Assembly (NCBI GenBank): GCA_029855925.1
Contig: JAGSHP010000213.1
Span: 1 to 5,024 of the forward strand
Length of the DNA stretch: 5,024 nt
Source: Candidatus Thorarchaeota archaeon
GTDB lineage: Archaea > Asgardarchaeota > Thorarchaeia > Thorarchaeales > Thorarchaeaceae
Reading direction: 5' to 3'
In this document: piece after piece, positions 1 through 5,024 of the stretch
How the letters are laid out: each line of letters starts with the position of its first letter
How positions within the stretch are numbered: the stretch's first letter is position 1
The notes under the pieces: model-generated
Database searches by the model: none
The model's input: the letters and a program-made list of their open reading frames with translations, nothing else
Told to the model about the DNA's origin: nothing
Translations under genes and position numbers: made by a program

Positions 1-20
1 CAGATGTGTATAAGAGACAG
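1..20. other. Nextera/Tn5 adapter remnant (not genomic)
   Basis: Bases 2-20 are exactly AGATGTGTATAAGAGACAG, the 19-bp Tn5 mosaic end used in Nextera libraries. The preceding C matches the read-1 version of the adapter. This is untrimmed library sequence at a contig end, not a natural transposon end. Any reading frame that runs through it is artificial, so the nuclease gene at this edge can be trusted only down to base 21. Confidence 0.95.
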
Positions 21-392
21 GCTGTATAGCGCAGGGCTGTTCGAGAGGTTCTGGACTGTCTCCTCGTCGTACGGATCACCATCCCGCTTCAGCCGATTGT
101 ACAATGCGCGTGCGCGTTGAAGAAGAGCAGGGTTGCAGGGACGCTTCAAAGACTCCGGAGGACCATCGAAGACGAGTATCGGGAGAATCGATGATGAGAG
201 AGTTGCCCTGATCAGACTCAGTGCCACAGAAATGTGAGTAAAGGGCACTCTCTCCGAGTCTCTTCGCGAATAGGGGCGAAGAACTGAGAGGCGTCTTGTG
301 AGATAGTTGGGTACGTCAACTGCAATAACTCCAGCGAGTTCGTCGGACGCTGTCCATGTCCACGGCACAAAGTCGAAGTTTCTTACACCCAC
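21..392 (-). CDS. FEN1/XPG-family flap nuclease-like protein, N-terminal part (3' end cut by contig edge)
   Basis: Translation from GTG at 392 gives 124 genuine residues with no stop before the adapter. It begins MGVRNF, like the MGV/MGI start of archaeal and eukaryotic FEN1, and matches the XPG N-terminal domain. IAVD (D26) corresponds to FEN1 metal-binding D34 in human and D27 in Pyrococcus. LVFDGPPESLK (residues 73-83) corresponds to the VFDGxPPxLK motif, with D76 as the second metal-binding aspartate and K83 at the position of human K93. The 50-residue spacing between the two aspartates is close to the FEN1 spacing of 52-53. Residues 86-124 would begin the helical arch. The aspartates suggest a metal-dependent nuclease acting on flapped or branched DNA. 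The segment between them differs from housekeeping FEN1: the position of human R70 appears to be L60. I therefore read it as a divergent paralog. The XPG-I half is missing. The GTG directly follows the TGA of the RadA-like gene in the same frame. Confidence 0.85.
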
Positions 393-1124
393 TCATACCC
401 CACCCCGTTTTGGAGAGAAGACACCACGATGATTGATTCTGAGAATGATACCACCAAAACCCTTGGGAACGGGCGACCGTTCGATGATCAGCCGGACAAT
501 CTGACGGGTCTCAGGGAGGCGAATGATTCGGACAATCGAGTCTACAGCATGTGCAATGACCAATCCCCCAAGCGGTGATGAGTCAGCCGACCAAGCGGAG
601 GAGTGGTCCGTTAGCAACACATGTGCTCTAGTCCCTGCAATCTTTCGGCGAACAGACTCCATGGCCTTGAAGAGCTGTCGTTGACGTTCAGCAGTGCCAG
701 GCGATCCGGATAGGTTCAGCAGACCAGCAAGACTGTCTACGACAATCAGACGGAGTTGTGACCTTGATGCTGCACGGTCAACGAAACCCTCAAGATCTTC
801 AAGCGAGTACGGATTGCCAACTCCTATCAGCTTTAGGATGGTCTCAGACCTTGCGCCATTGGAGACCATTGAACGGATTGCCGCTGGCGAGAAGTTTGAA
901 CCCGAATCCAGAAAGGCGACGGGATGCCTTCTAGTGGTCGCATTGATTGCGATCCAATGCACGAGCAGCGTAAGGAGAGATCGCTCCGAACCATGTATCA
1001 ACGAGATCTCACCCGGTCGAAGGACCGGTCCAAGAAAATTGTGAAGTGTTCGTGGAGATAGTCGAATGAGGGATCTCTGATCTGCTTCTACGGAGTCGAG
1101 TAGGAATCGCGTGGGTTCAGGCAT
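393..1124 (-). CDS. RadA/Rad51-like recombinase paralog with degenerate Walker A
   Basis: A 243-residue single-domain RecA-fold protein without the N-terminal HhH domain of full RadA (about 320-350 aa). Residues 32-52 align with the RadA P-loop region (GPVLRPGEISLIHG...), but the Walker A reads GSERSLLT (45-52), with Leu where GxxxxGKT has the catalytic Lys. Walker B is intact: LRLIVVDSLAGLL with D130. Residues 139-151 resemble the RadA GRxxLaeRQxxL helix, and 167-174 (AHVLLTDH) sit where RadA has VVVTNQV. The C-terminal SPLGGLVIAHAVDSIVR (183-199) and ERSPVPKG (215-222) closely follow RadA xxGGHVIAHAsTxR and DSPxLPE. It is therefore a true RadA relative that probably cannot hydrolyse ATP efficiently and may act as a structural partner, like some eukaryotic Rad51 paralogs. 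The likely partner is the intact ATPase two genes upstream. Start ATG 1124 has a GGTGA 6 nt before it and lies 1 nt after the preceding stop. The membrane-protein neighbour and the nuclease downstream suggest DNA processing. Confidence 0.82.
   Translation of the reverse strand: MPEPTRFLLDSVEADQRSLIRLSPRTLHNFLGPVLRPGEISLIHGSERSLLTLLVHWIAINATTRRHPVAFLDSGSNFSPAAIRSMVSNGARSETILKLIGVGNPYSLEDLEGFVDRAASRSQLRLIVVDSLAGLLNLSGSPGTAERQRQLFKAMESVRRKIAGTRAHVLLTDHSSAWSADSSPLGGLVIAHAVDSIVRIIRLPETRQIVRLIIERSPVPKGFGGIILRINHRGVFSPKRGGV
398..406 (-). promoter_or_regulatory. G-rich ribosome-binding-like tract for the FEN1-like gene
   Basis: On the minus strand GGGGTGGGG lies 5 nt before the GTG start at 392, inside the last codons of the RadA-like gene. 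It is a loose match to a Shine-Dalgarno sequence. It supports initiation at the GTG, but translational coupling to the upstream stop may matter as much. Confidence 0.35.
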
Positions 1125-1125
1125 T

Positions 1126-2034
1126 CTAGTTCACCAAGACGGAGAGTGATTGCTTGCAGATTGCATCCTTAATCAGAAATGAGTCAACAGGAACTCCGGG
1201 GACTCCAACTGCATGCTCATGAGGTATGGCAATCACGAGTTCGCCGGAGTTCGTCGATAGAATCATTCCCTCAGTTGGCAGTTCCTTCAGTGATACCAGA
1301 TGCTCAGGTTGAGATACGACCACATACCCTGGCATCTTGCTTAGGTCCATGATAGCTGGAGCGGATAGTATTAGACGTGCCAAGAGCGTGTCCATTGGTA
1401 CGTATTCGACCCCAAATGATTGCAACAACTCGCGTGCGCCAAACGTCGCATCACTTGAAGAAACTCTGAGAACGAGTGCGAGAAAGTCTGAGTATACAAT
1501 CATGGAGAGTGGTAGCTTGGATCGACTGCTCATGAGCTGAACAAGACTGCCATAATTCTCGAGCGGAGCCGTAAGAATGTTCACATCTGGTGATGGGTCT
1601 TGGCTCAACGTGCTCCGGAAGAGGTCCATCCCGCGGGGACTCCTAACCACAATGGTTCTGAGTCGAACGGTCGACACCACACTGTTCCAGTCATTCACTA
1701 TGCTTGCCAAGACTATGATGAACAGCGCAATTAGAATGGCGGCAGGATAGCCCCATGTGTATCCAATGAAGAACGCTGTGACGACCGAGAGGCCGATGAT
1801 GAAGATTGTCGCCCACCGATAGACTCTATGGATGATCCTTGGGAATCCCACATGGCTCTCAAGATATGACATGACTGACATGGTCGCGATGAGAGCGAGA
1901 AATGGGAGAGGATTACCGTACCTAAAGGCTGTGACAAGCATAGCTAGGAGCGCCAGTGCGTTTCCACCGAATAGAAGCAGAATAAACCCGATGACCAGTA
2001 TCTTGATTATGTGCTTGAAGGGGAGACCGAACAC
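1126..2034 (-). CDS. Polytopic membrane protein with C-terminal soluble domain, unknown function
   Basis: A 302-residue protein that I do not recognise. The first ~115 residues are strongly hydrophobic. Likely membrane segments are about 12-36 (long, possibly one bent or two short helices), 43-58, 75-93 and 97-113. Basic residues lie at K7/K11 and at 66-73 (RIIHRVYR). The remaining ~185 residues are mixed alpha/beta in character with no cysteine cluster and no nucleotide-binding motif; they start after a basic patch (VRLRTIVVRSPRG, 122-134) and are probably cytoplasmic. There is no signal peptide separate from the first helix. Start GTG 2034 is supported by a strong GGAGGG 6 nt upstream and lies 2 nt after the stop of the RecA-like ATPase. 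It ends 1 nt before the RadA-like paralog. Being placed between two RecA-family genes suggests that it anchors or regulates them at the membrane. That role is inference from position only. Confidence 0.8.
   Translation of the reverse strand: MFGLPFKHIIKILVIGFILLLFGGNALALLAMLVTAFRYGNPLPFLALIATMSVMSYLESHVGFPRIIHRVYRWATIFIIGLSVVTAFFIGYTWGYPAAILIALFIIVLASIVNDWNSVVSTVRLRTIVVRSPRGMDLFRSTLSQDPSPDVNILTAPLENYGSLVQLMSSRSKLPLSMIVYSDFLALVLRVSSSDATFGARELLQSFGVEYVPMDTLLARLILSAPAIMDLSKMPGYVVVSQPEHLVSLKELPTEGMILSTNSGELVIAIPHEHAVGVPGVPVDSFLIKDAICKQSLSVLVN
1131..1135 (-). promoter_or_regulatory. Ribosome-binding site for the RadA-like gene
   Basis: GGTGA on the minus strand ends 6 nt before the ATG at 1124. 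It lies inside the end of the upstream membrane-protein gene and supports this start. Confidence 0.55.
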
Positions 2035-2036
2035 TG

Positions 2037-2714
2037 TTATCCCTCCAATGTTGTACCAACAGGATGCTGAACGACAATATCCGGGCCTGAAGATCCGGCT
2101 AGTGTGAGAACGCCTATGGTCTGAGGCATGTGGGTGTCACCATTCAGCACAATCTCAGACTTGCCTGCACTCGCGCTTCTCCGAACGAGTATGTCATAGT
2201 TGCTCCAGTGCTTGATCGAGGAGTGATATACGGCGACCGTGCCCTTGTCAATCAACATCCGACTGTCACTGATGACTATCACATCAATTGCTCGGTTCAC
2301 AACAAGACTTGCAAGGGCTGGAAGCGCGTCCTCGAGCAACTCTCGACCCCAGAGGGTCGGGTCTGTTCGTGCCATGTCGAGCACACGTGTGATCGGGTCA
2401 ATGACGACTAGGACGACATCTTCGTGCAGTTTGTGAGGCAGAGATACAATTGTACTGAGCATGGTCTCGCGGTCCTCGAGGAGAGAGATTGCCACATTCT
2501 TCGGATCACCGGCGTACTTGTCAACAGTCATTCGCAGCTGCTGAAGAAAACCTCTCTTGCCATCAAAGTTGAGCCATTCTACGCGCCCCTTGCGTGAGGC
2601 GGAAGCCGCAGCCGTCACTGCAAGAAGCGTCTTCCCGGACGCTGGGAGACCCCAAACATGTATCAGCCCAGATAGTCCAAGACTGACAAGCTTGTATTCG
2701 TCGATCACTATCAT
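2037..2714 (-). CDS. RecA/RadB-like ATPase with intact P-loop
   Basis: A 225-residue single-domain RecA-fold ATPase, the size of archaeal RadB. Walker A is GLPASGKT (22-29), complete, preceded by the usual GLIHVWG strand. Walker B is VVLVVIDP with D106, followed by ITRVLD. WGRELLEDALPALASLVVNRAIDVIVISDSR (122-152) corresponds to the RadA/RadB R-x-L-x-x-x-L-x-x-L-A ... VVVTNQ block, with D150 near the usual N/Q sensor position. Residues 165-218 would be the last beta strands. ATP binding is well supported; strand exchange is not, because no HhH or N-terminal domain is present and DNA-binding loops are not obvious. A RadB-like mediator or a KaiC-like regulatory ATPase are both possible; I favour RadB-like because of the RadA paralog nearby. 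Start ATG 2714 overlaps the previous stop as ATGA, with GAGG 4 nt upstream. GTG at codon 3 is an alternative start. Confidence 0.8.
   Translation of the reverse strand: MIVIDEYKLVSLGLSGLIHVWGLPASGKTLLAVTAAASASRKGRVEWLNFDGKRGFLQQLRMTVDKYAGDPKNVAISLLEDRETMLSTIVSLPHKLHEDVVLVVIDPITRVLDMARTDPTLWGRELLEDALPALASLVVNRAIDVIVISDSRMLIDKGTVAVYHSSIKHWSNYDILVRRSASAGKSEIVLNGDTHMPQTIGVLTLAGSSGPDIVVQHPVGTTLEG
2041..2046 (-). promoter_or_regulatory. Strong Shine-Dalgarno for the polytopic membrane protein
   Basis: GGAGGG on the minus strand, 6 nt before GTG 2034, is the best ribosome-binding site in the window. It overlaps the last codons of the upstream ATPase gene and decides the GTG start of the membrane protein. 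Confidence 0.75.
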
Positions 2715-4180
2715 GCATCCTCAGCTTCAATTGTTGGTATCTCGTCAGTCTCCGAGACATCAGCAGTGTCCGCATCAGAATCCACACCTGCATGAACGAT
2801 CTCAGTCGCAATCATCTTCTCTTCCTCGGTGATTTCATCGGCGCCATCCGAAACAACTGAGAGCTCCGTGGACTCCTCTTCAGTCTCCAGCGAATGTGAG
2901 AGGTCCTTGGCGGTCTTTCTCAATGCCCACTCGTTCAGGATATCATCAACCGCCGCTTTGACCTGAGGACGTAGAATCCCTGCATCGAAGAGAGAGTCAT
3001 TTAGGACTCCAAGATGTTCTGCAGCCTCTCCCTCGGATATTGAGTTGACTGGATAACCAGTGAAGGCAACATACGCCAGCGCGAGACGCTCCTTCTCGAT
3101 TGGAACAGCGATGCTCTCAAAGAATCCCAGGAATTTGTTGAGACCTTCATCCGCCCCGTAAATCTCATCAGTGATCGCAAGTGAAGGAGAGCTTCGCACA
3201 CACTCATCAAGAATGGAACAGGCGAGAGAGATGGAGCTTGCGAGGTTCGAGTCTCTTAGATGCTCAGCAGCACCAGCCATGAGAGGCGAGACCGTGAAAC
3301 TGAGGTCTCCGACGATCTTGAGCAAGTTACTGTTCTCTCGCAGGGCGGTGCCTATTCGATTCCAGTCGCCAACTACTCCAAGGCGCTCGACTTCAAAGGT
3401 ACATTGTCCTTCAAACGTCTGAATTGCCGTTCGACTCGTTCTGAGTAGATAGATTGCTAGGACCAGTGAGACCAATATCATGGTCAAGGGCCCATAGGGA
3501 ACGACTGGGGCAGAACCAAAGTTGGTCCATAGCGCGGCAAGTCCTACAAAGAGAGCAATGACAGGCAGCAGGCTATACCAGCCCAGCTTCACGCCTCTCT
3601 CAAGAGATGCCCATTTGTCCTCGCTGAGCTTCTCAGTGACCACTGGCAGCATGGCTCGCGCGTCACTATTGCGCAATAGGGCGAATTCAGAGATCTGCAC
3701 GACTCTCTTGGGGTCGGTGAGCCAAGACAGATCAAAGGAGGGACGCGTCCCGCCCGTGATAACATAGACGTTTCGGGTCTCGTGAATGTAGGAGGTGCTC
3801 TTCCCTGTAGGATCTCGAAGAACCGTGAGATTCACCTTCCCCGCGGGTGTGAGAATGAAACGCTCTTGATACTGAGCTCCAAGACCCACATCCGATAAGA
3901 TCTGACTCAGCGGACGACTGGCGGTCTCAAGTACTGCAGCACGCATAGCCAGACCGCTGGCACCAAAACGGGCCACACGCAGGTCCAAGACCAGAACCAC
4001 GTCAGCATGCACGCCTCTTGTTCTGGGGATGCCCTCAAGCCTCACGCCAATCGTGAAACCGTTGGGATAGGAACAGGTGTGATGCCCTGTCTTGCGCAGT
4101 AGTTCTTCAATATCATTATGAGATGGGGGTGCTTCTTCGAAAGCAGGTGGGGTTATACTCTTCTTACCAATTGTTGCCAT
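2711..4180 (-). CDS. Two-helix membrane protein with large cytoplasmic domains and acidic C-tail, unknown function
   Basis: A 489-residue protein of no family I recognise. The N-terminal ~195 residues form a soluble domain with several beta-like stretches (HADVVLVLDLRVA, NVYVITGG). A membrane hairpin follows: helix 1 about 200-218 (GWYSLLPVIALFVGLAALW) and helix 2 about 231-246, joined by a short loop containing APVVPYGP. Basic residues before helix 1 (ERGVK) and after helix 2 (RTSR) predict that both ends are cytoplasmic. Residues ~260-425 look helical. The last 58 residues carry 22 Asp/Glu and one Lys, so the tail is very acidic and probably disordered. I chose ATG 4180 because a GAGGAG lies 10 nt upstream and the start falls 1 nt after the previous stop, as at other junctions here. 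GTG 4189 would add three residues but sits almost on top of that site. The stop overlaps the RecA-like ATPase start (ATGA). It may be a membrane platform for the ATPases (inference). Confidence 0.8.
   Translation of the reverse strand: MATIGKKSITPPAFEEAPPSHNDIEELLRKTGHHTCSYPNGFTIGVRLEGIPRTRGVHADVVLVLDLRVARFGASGLAMRAAVLETASRPLSQILSDVGLGAQYQERFILTPAGKVNLTVLRDPTGKSTSYIHETRNVYVITGGTRPSFDLSWLTDPKRVVQISEFALLRNSDARAMLPVVTEKLSEDKWASLERGVKLGWYSLLPVIALFVGLAALWTNFGSAPVVPYGPLTMILVSLVLAIYLLRTSRTAIQTFEGQCTFEVERLGVVGDWNRIGTALRENSNLLKIVGDLSFTVSPLMAGAAEHLRDSNLASSISLACSILDECVRSSPSLAITDEIYGADEGLNKFLGFFESIAVPIEKERLALAYVAFTGYPVNSISEGEAAEHLGVLNDSLFDAGILRPQVKAAVDDILNEWALRKTAKDLSHSLETEEESTELSVVSDGADEITEEEKMIATEIVHAGVDSDADTADVSETDEIPTIEAEDA
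2714..2887 (-). other. Acidic low-complexity C-terminal tail (protein region)
   Basis: These codons encode the last 58 residues of the two-helix membrane protein. By my count 22 are Asp or Glu, against one Lys and no Arg, in runs such as ETEEE, ITEEEK and DSDADTAD. Such tails are usually disordered and can bind basic protein surfaces or mimic DNA charge. Which of these applies here cannot be told from the sequence. Confidence 0.75.
2719..2722 (-). promoter_or_regulatory. Weak ribosome-binding site for the RecA/RadB-like ATPase
   Basis: GAGG on the minus strand, 4 nt before ATG 2714 and 10 nt before the alternative GTG 2708. The ATGA overlap makes coupled reinitiation likely. Confidence 0.35.
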
Positions 4181-4181
4181 G

Positions 4182-5024
4182 TTATTCACTCTCCTCGGTA
4201 CTTGTCTTGTCGTACGTGCCCTCAGGGTCTAGAGCAATCAGCAATGACTGAGCTAGGGTCGCGATGTTGACGAGACCCACATGTTCTCCAATCACTGCTA
4301 TTGCAGACACCAACCAACGGGCGGAATCAATGAGGGACAACGCATCACCCTCGCTCATCCCAGCCCGCTCAGCCAATGATGAGATGTCCAGACTCGTAGA
4401 CGCAAGACCCGCCACAAGATCATCAAACGAGTCGTCAACTTCTGACCCCAGTTCCATAGATATCAGATGGCGCACTAACCATAGTAGATCTGTACTGTCC
4501 TGAACAGACGGTAGGAGCGCTCGCAGCTCTCTCACGGTGGGGATCCGAAGATAGAGCCGATTGGTCAAACGTCCAAGATGCGTGGGGCGGACCTTCCCCT
4601 CAGAGCCACCCTCTGCAAGACCGAGCTGAACAAGAACTCGAAAAGGACTGATCTCACTGAGAGCAAGGGGGATGACGTAGTCAGCAAGAACTCCGAGTTC
4701 TCTTGCGGCGGCAAAGCCAAGGACAACCAGATGTGGACACAGTATGCCAGAATTGTCAAGTGGCGTACCACAAGAACACATGGGTCCCTCGACTGTACCC
4801 TTGTCTGAGACACGAACTGAGAAACGGCATGTATACTGGCGTCCGTCCCAATCGTGTACTATGCCACCAATCGTGGTAACGTTCTTCTCACGGATGACCA
4901 CCTTGCCAAGGACATTCTCGCGTGCTGCACGAATCGTGTCGGACAAGGCATGAAGCTCCAAGGATGAGGTTGCGGATATCTCTCCGAGATTGAGAAGTCT
5001 TAGCGGTGTGCGGGTGTCACGGAC
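4182..5024 (-). CDS. SWIM zinc-finger protein with winged-helix/helical C-terminus, 5' end cut by window edge
   Basis: The frame is open to the right edge, giving 280 codons plus TAA. No ATG or GTG occurs in the first 21 codons; TTG 4961 is the first possible start but has no ribosome-binding site, so I treat the gene as 5'-partial. The SWIM motif is clear: C83-x-C85-x10-C96-x-H98 (CSCG ... CPHL), preceded by beta strands YTCRFSVRVSDKG (64-76) as is typical. SWIM domains bind zinc and mediate DNA or protein contacts; the family includes Sws1/Shu2, partners of Rad51 paralogs, and some SF2 helicases. Residues ~128-165 (VLVQLGLAE...KVRPTHLGRLTNRLYLRIPT) resemble the winged helix of Hel308/Ski2 helicases, and ~225-265 (SARWLVSAIAVIGEHVG) resemble a piece of their helical ratchet domain. 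It may be a stand-alone Sws1-like protein or the C-terminus of a larger helicase lying outside the window. It is the first gene seen in the operon. Confidence 0.85.
   Translation of the reverse strand, partial: VRDTRTPLRLLNLGEISATSSLELHALSDTIRAARENVLGKVVIREKNVTTIGGIVHDWDGRQYTCRFSVRVSDKGTVEGPMCSCGTPLDNSGILCPHLVVLGFAAARELGVLADYVIPLALSEISPFRVLVQLGLAEGGSEGKVRPTHLGRLTNRLYLRIPTVRELRALLPSVQDSTDLLWLVRHLISMELGSEVDDSFDDLVAGLASTSLDISSLAERAGMSEGDALSLIDSARWLVSAIAVIGEHVGLVNIATLAQSLLIALDPEGTYDKTSTEESE
4191..4196 (-). promoter_or_regulatory. Ribosome-binding site deciding the start of the two-helix membrane protein
   Basis: GAGGAG on the minus strand lies 10 nt before ATG 4180 but only 1 nt before the alternative GTG 4189. 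It therefore favours the ATG. It is contained in the last codons of the SWIM gene. Confidence 0.55.

Noticed and set aside
2..20. Natural Tn5-like transposon end
   Set aside because: The sequence is the engineered mosaic end found in library adapters and sits exactly at the contig edge.
316..396. ATG at 396 overlapping the RadA-like stop as ATGA, minus strand
   Set aside because: It gives only 26 residues before a stop and no family resemblance. The GTG four bases further on, in another frame, opens the FEN1-like protein.
694..1044. Plus-strand frame of 116 codons
   Set aside because: It lies entirely inside the RadA-like gene on the other strand, has no recognisable motif or ribosome-binding site, and its residue make-up is that of an antisense shadow.
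393..1124. RadA-like gene as a pseudogene because of the lost Walker A
   Set aside because: The frame is intact with a ribosome-binding site, and Walker B and C-terminal RadA motifs are conserved. Loss of one motif alone fits a functional pseudo-ATPase better.
1832..2411. Plus-strand frames at 1832-2107 and 2130-2411
   Set aside because: Both are antisense to well-supported membrane-protein and ATPase genes and encode no recognisable domain.
4959..4961. TTG as the true start of the SWIM gene
   Set aside because: The reading frame is open for 21 more codons to the window edge and no ribosome-binding sequence precedes the TTG. A start outside the window is more likely, though the TTG is not excluded.
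1..5024. CRISPR arrays, tRNA or rRNA genes, long repeats, intergenic promoters or terminators
   Set aside because: None seen. The window is coding on the minus strand almost from end to end, with no gap of more than 2 nt between genes.

Overview
The window looks like a short assembly contig from an archaeon, cut at both ends. Its first 20 bases are a Tn5/Nextera sequencing-adapter remnant, not genomic DNA. Archaeal origin is inferred from the gene families: a FEN1/XPG-type nuclease whose start matches archaeal-eukaryotic FEN1, a RadA/Rad51-like paralog, a RadB-like RecA ATPase, and a SWIM zinc-finger protein with a Hel308/Ski2-like tail. Base composition looks close to 50% GC. An Asgard (for example Thorarchaeota-like) or euryarchaeal source is possible but not shown by the sequence.

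All six genes lie on the minus strand and read from high to low coordinates with almost no space between them. In order of transcription they are: (1) a SWIM zinc-finger protein, open at the right edge (5024-4182); (2) a two-helix membrane protein with large soluble domains on both sides and an acidic tail (4180-2711); (3) a RecA/RadB-like ATPase with an intact Walker A motif (2714-2037); (4) a protein with about four membrane helices and a C-terminal soluble domain (2034-1126); (5) a RadA/Rad51-like paralog whose Walker A motif has lost its lysine (1124-393); (6) the N-terminal part of a FEN1-like flap nuclease, starting at a GTG and cut by the left edge (392-21). Junctions are gaps of 0 to 2 nt or an ATGA overlap, so this is almost certainly one translationally coupled operon. 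No promoter or terminator is visible; both probably lie outside the window.

The gene set is the point of interest. A SWIM protein next to two RecA/Rad51-family proteins, one probably active and one probably not, recalls the eukaryotic Shu complex (SWIM protein plus Rad51 paralogs). Here it is joined by a FEN1-like nuclease and interleaved with two membrane proteins of no family I recognise. My working hypothesis is a membrane-associated DNA recombination, repair or DNA-processing complex. The individual enzyme families are supported by visible motifs; the complex, its membrane location and its function are inference from operon structure.
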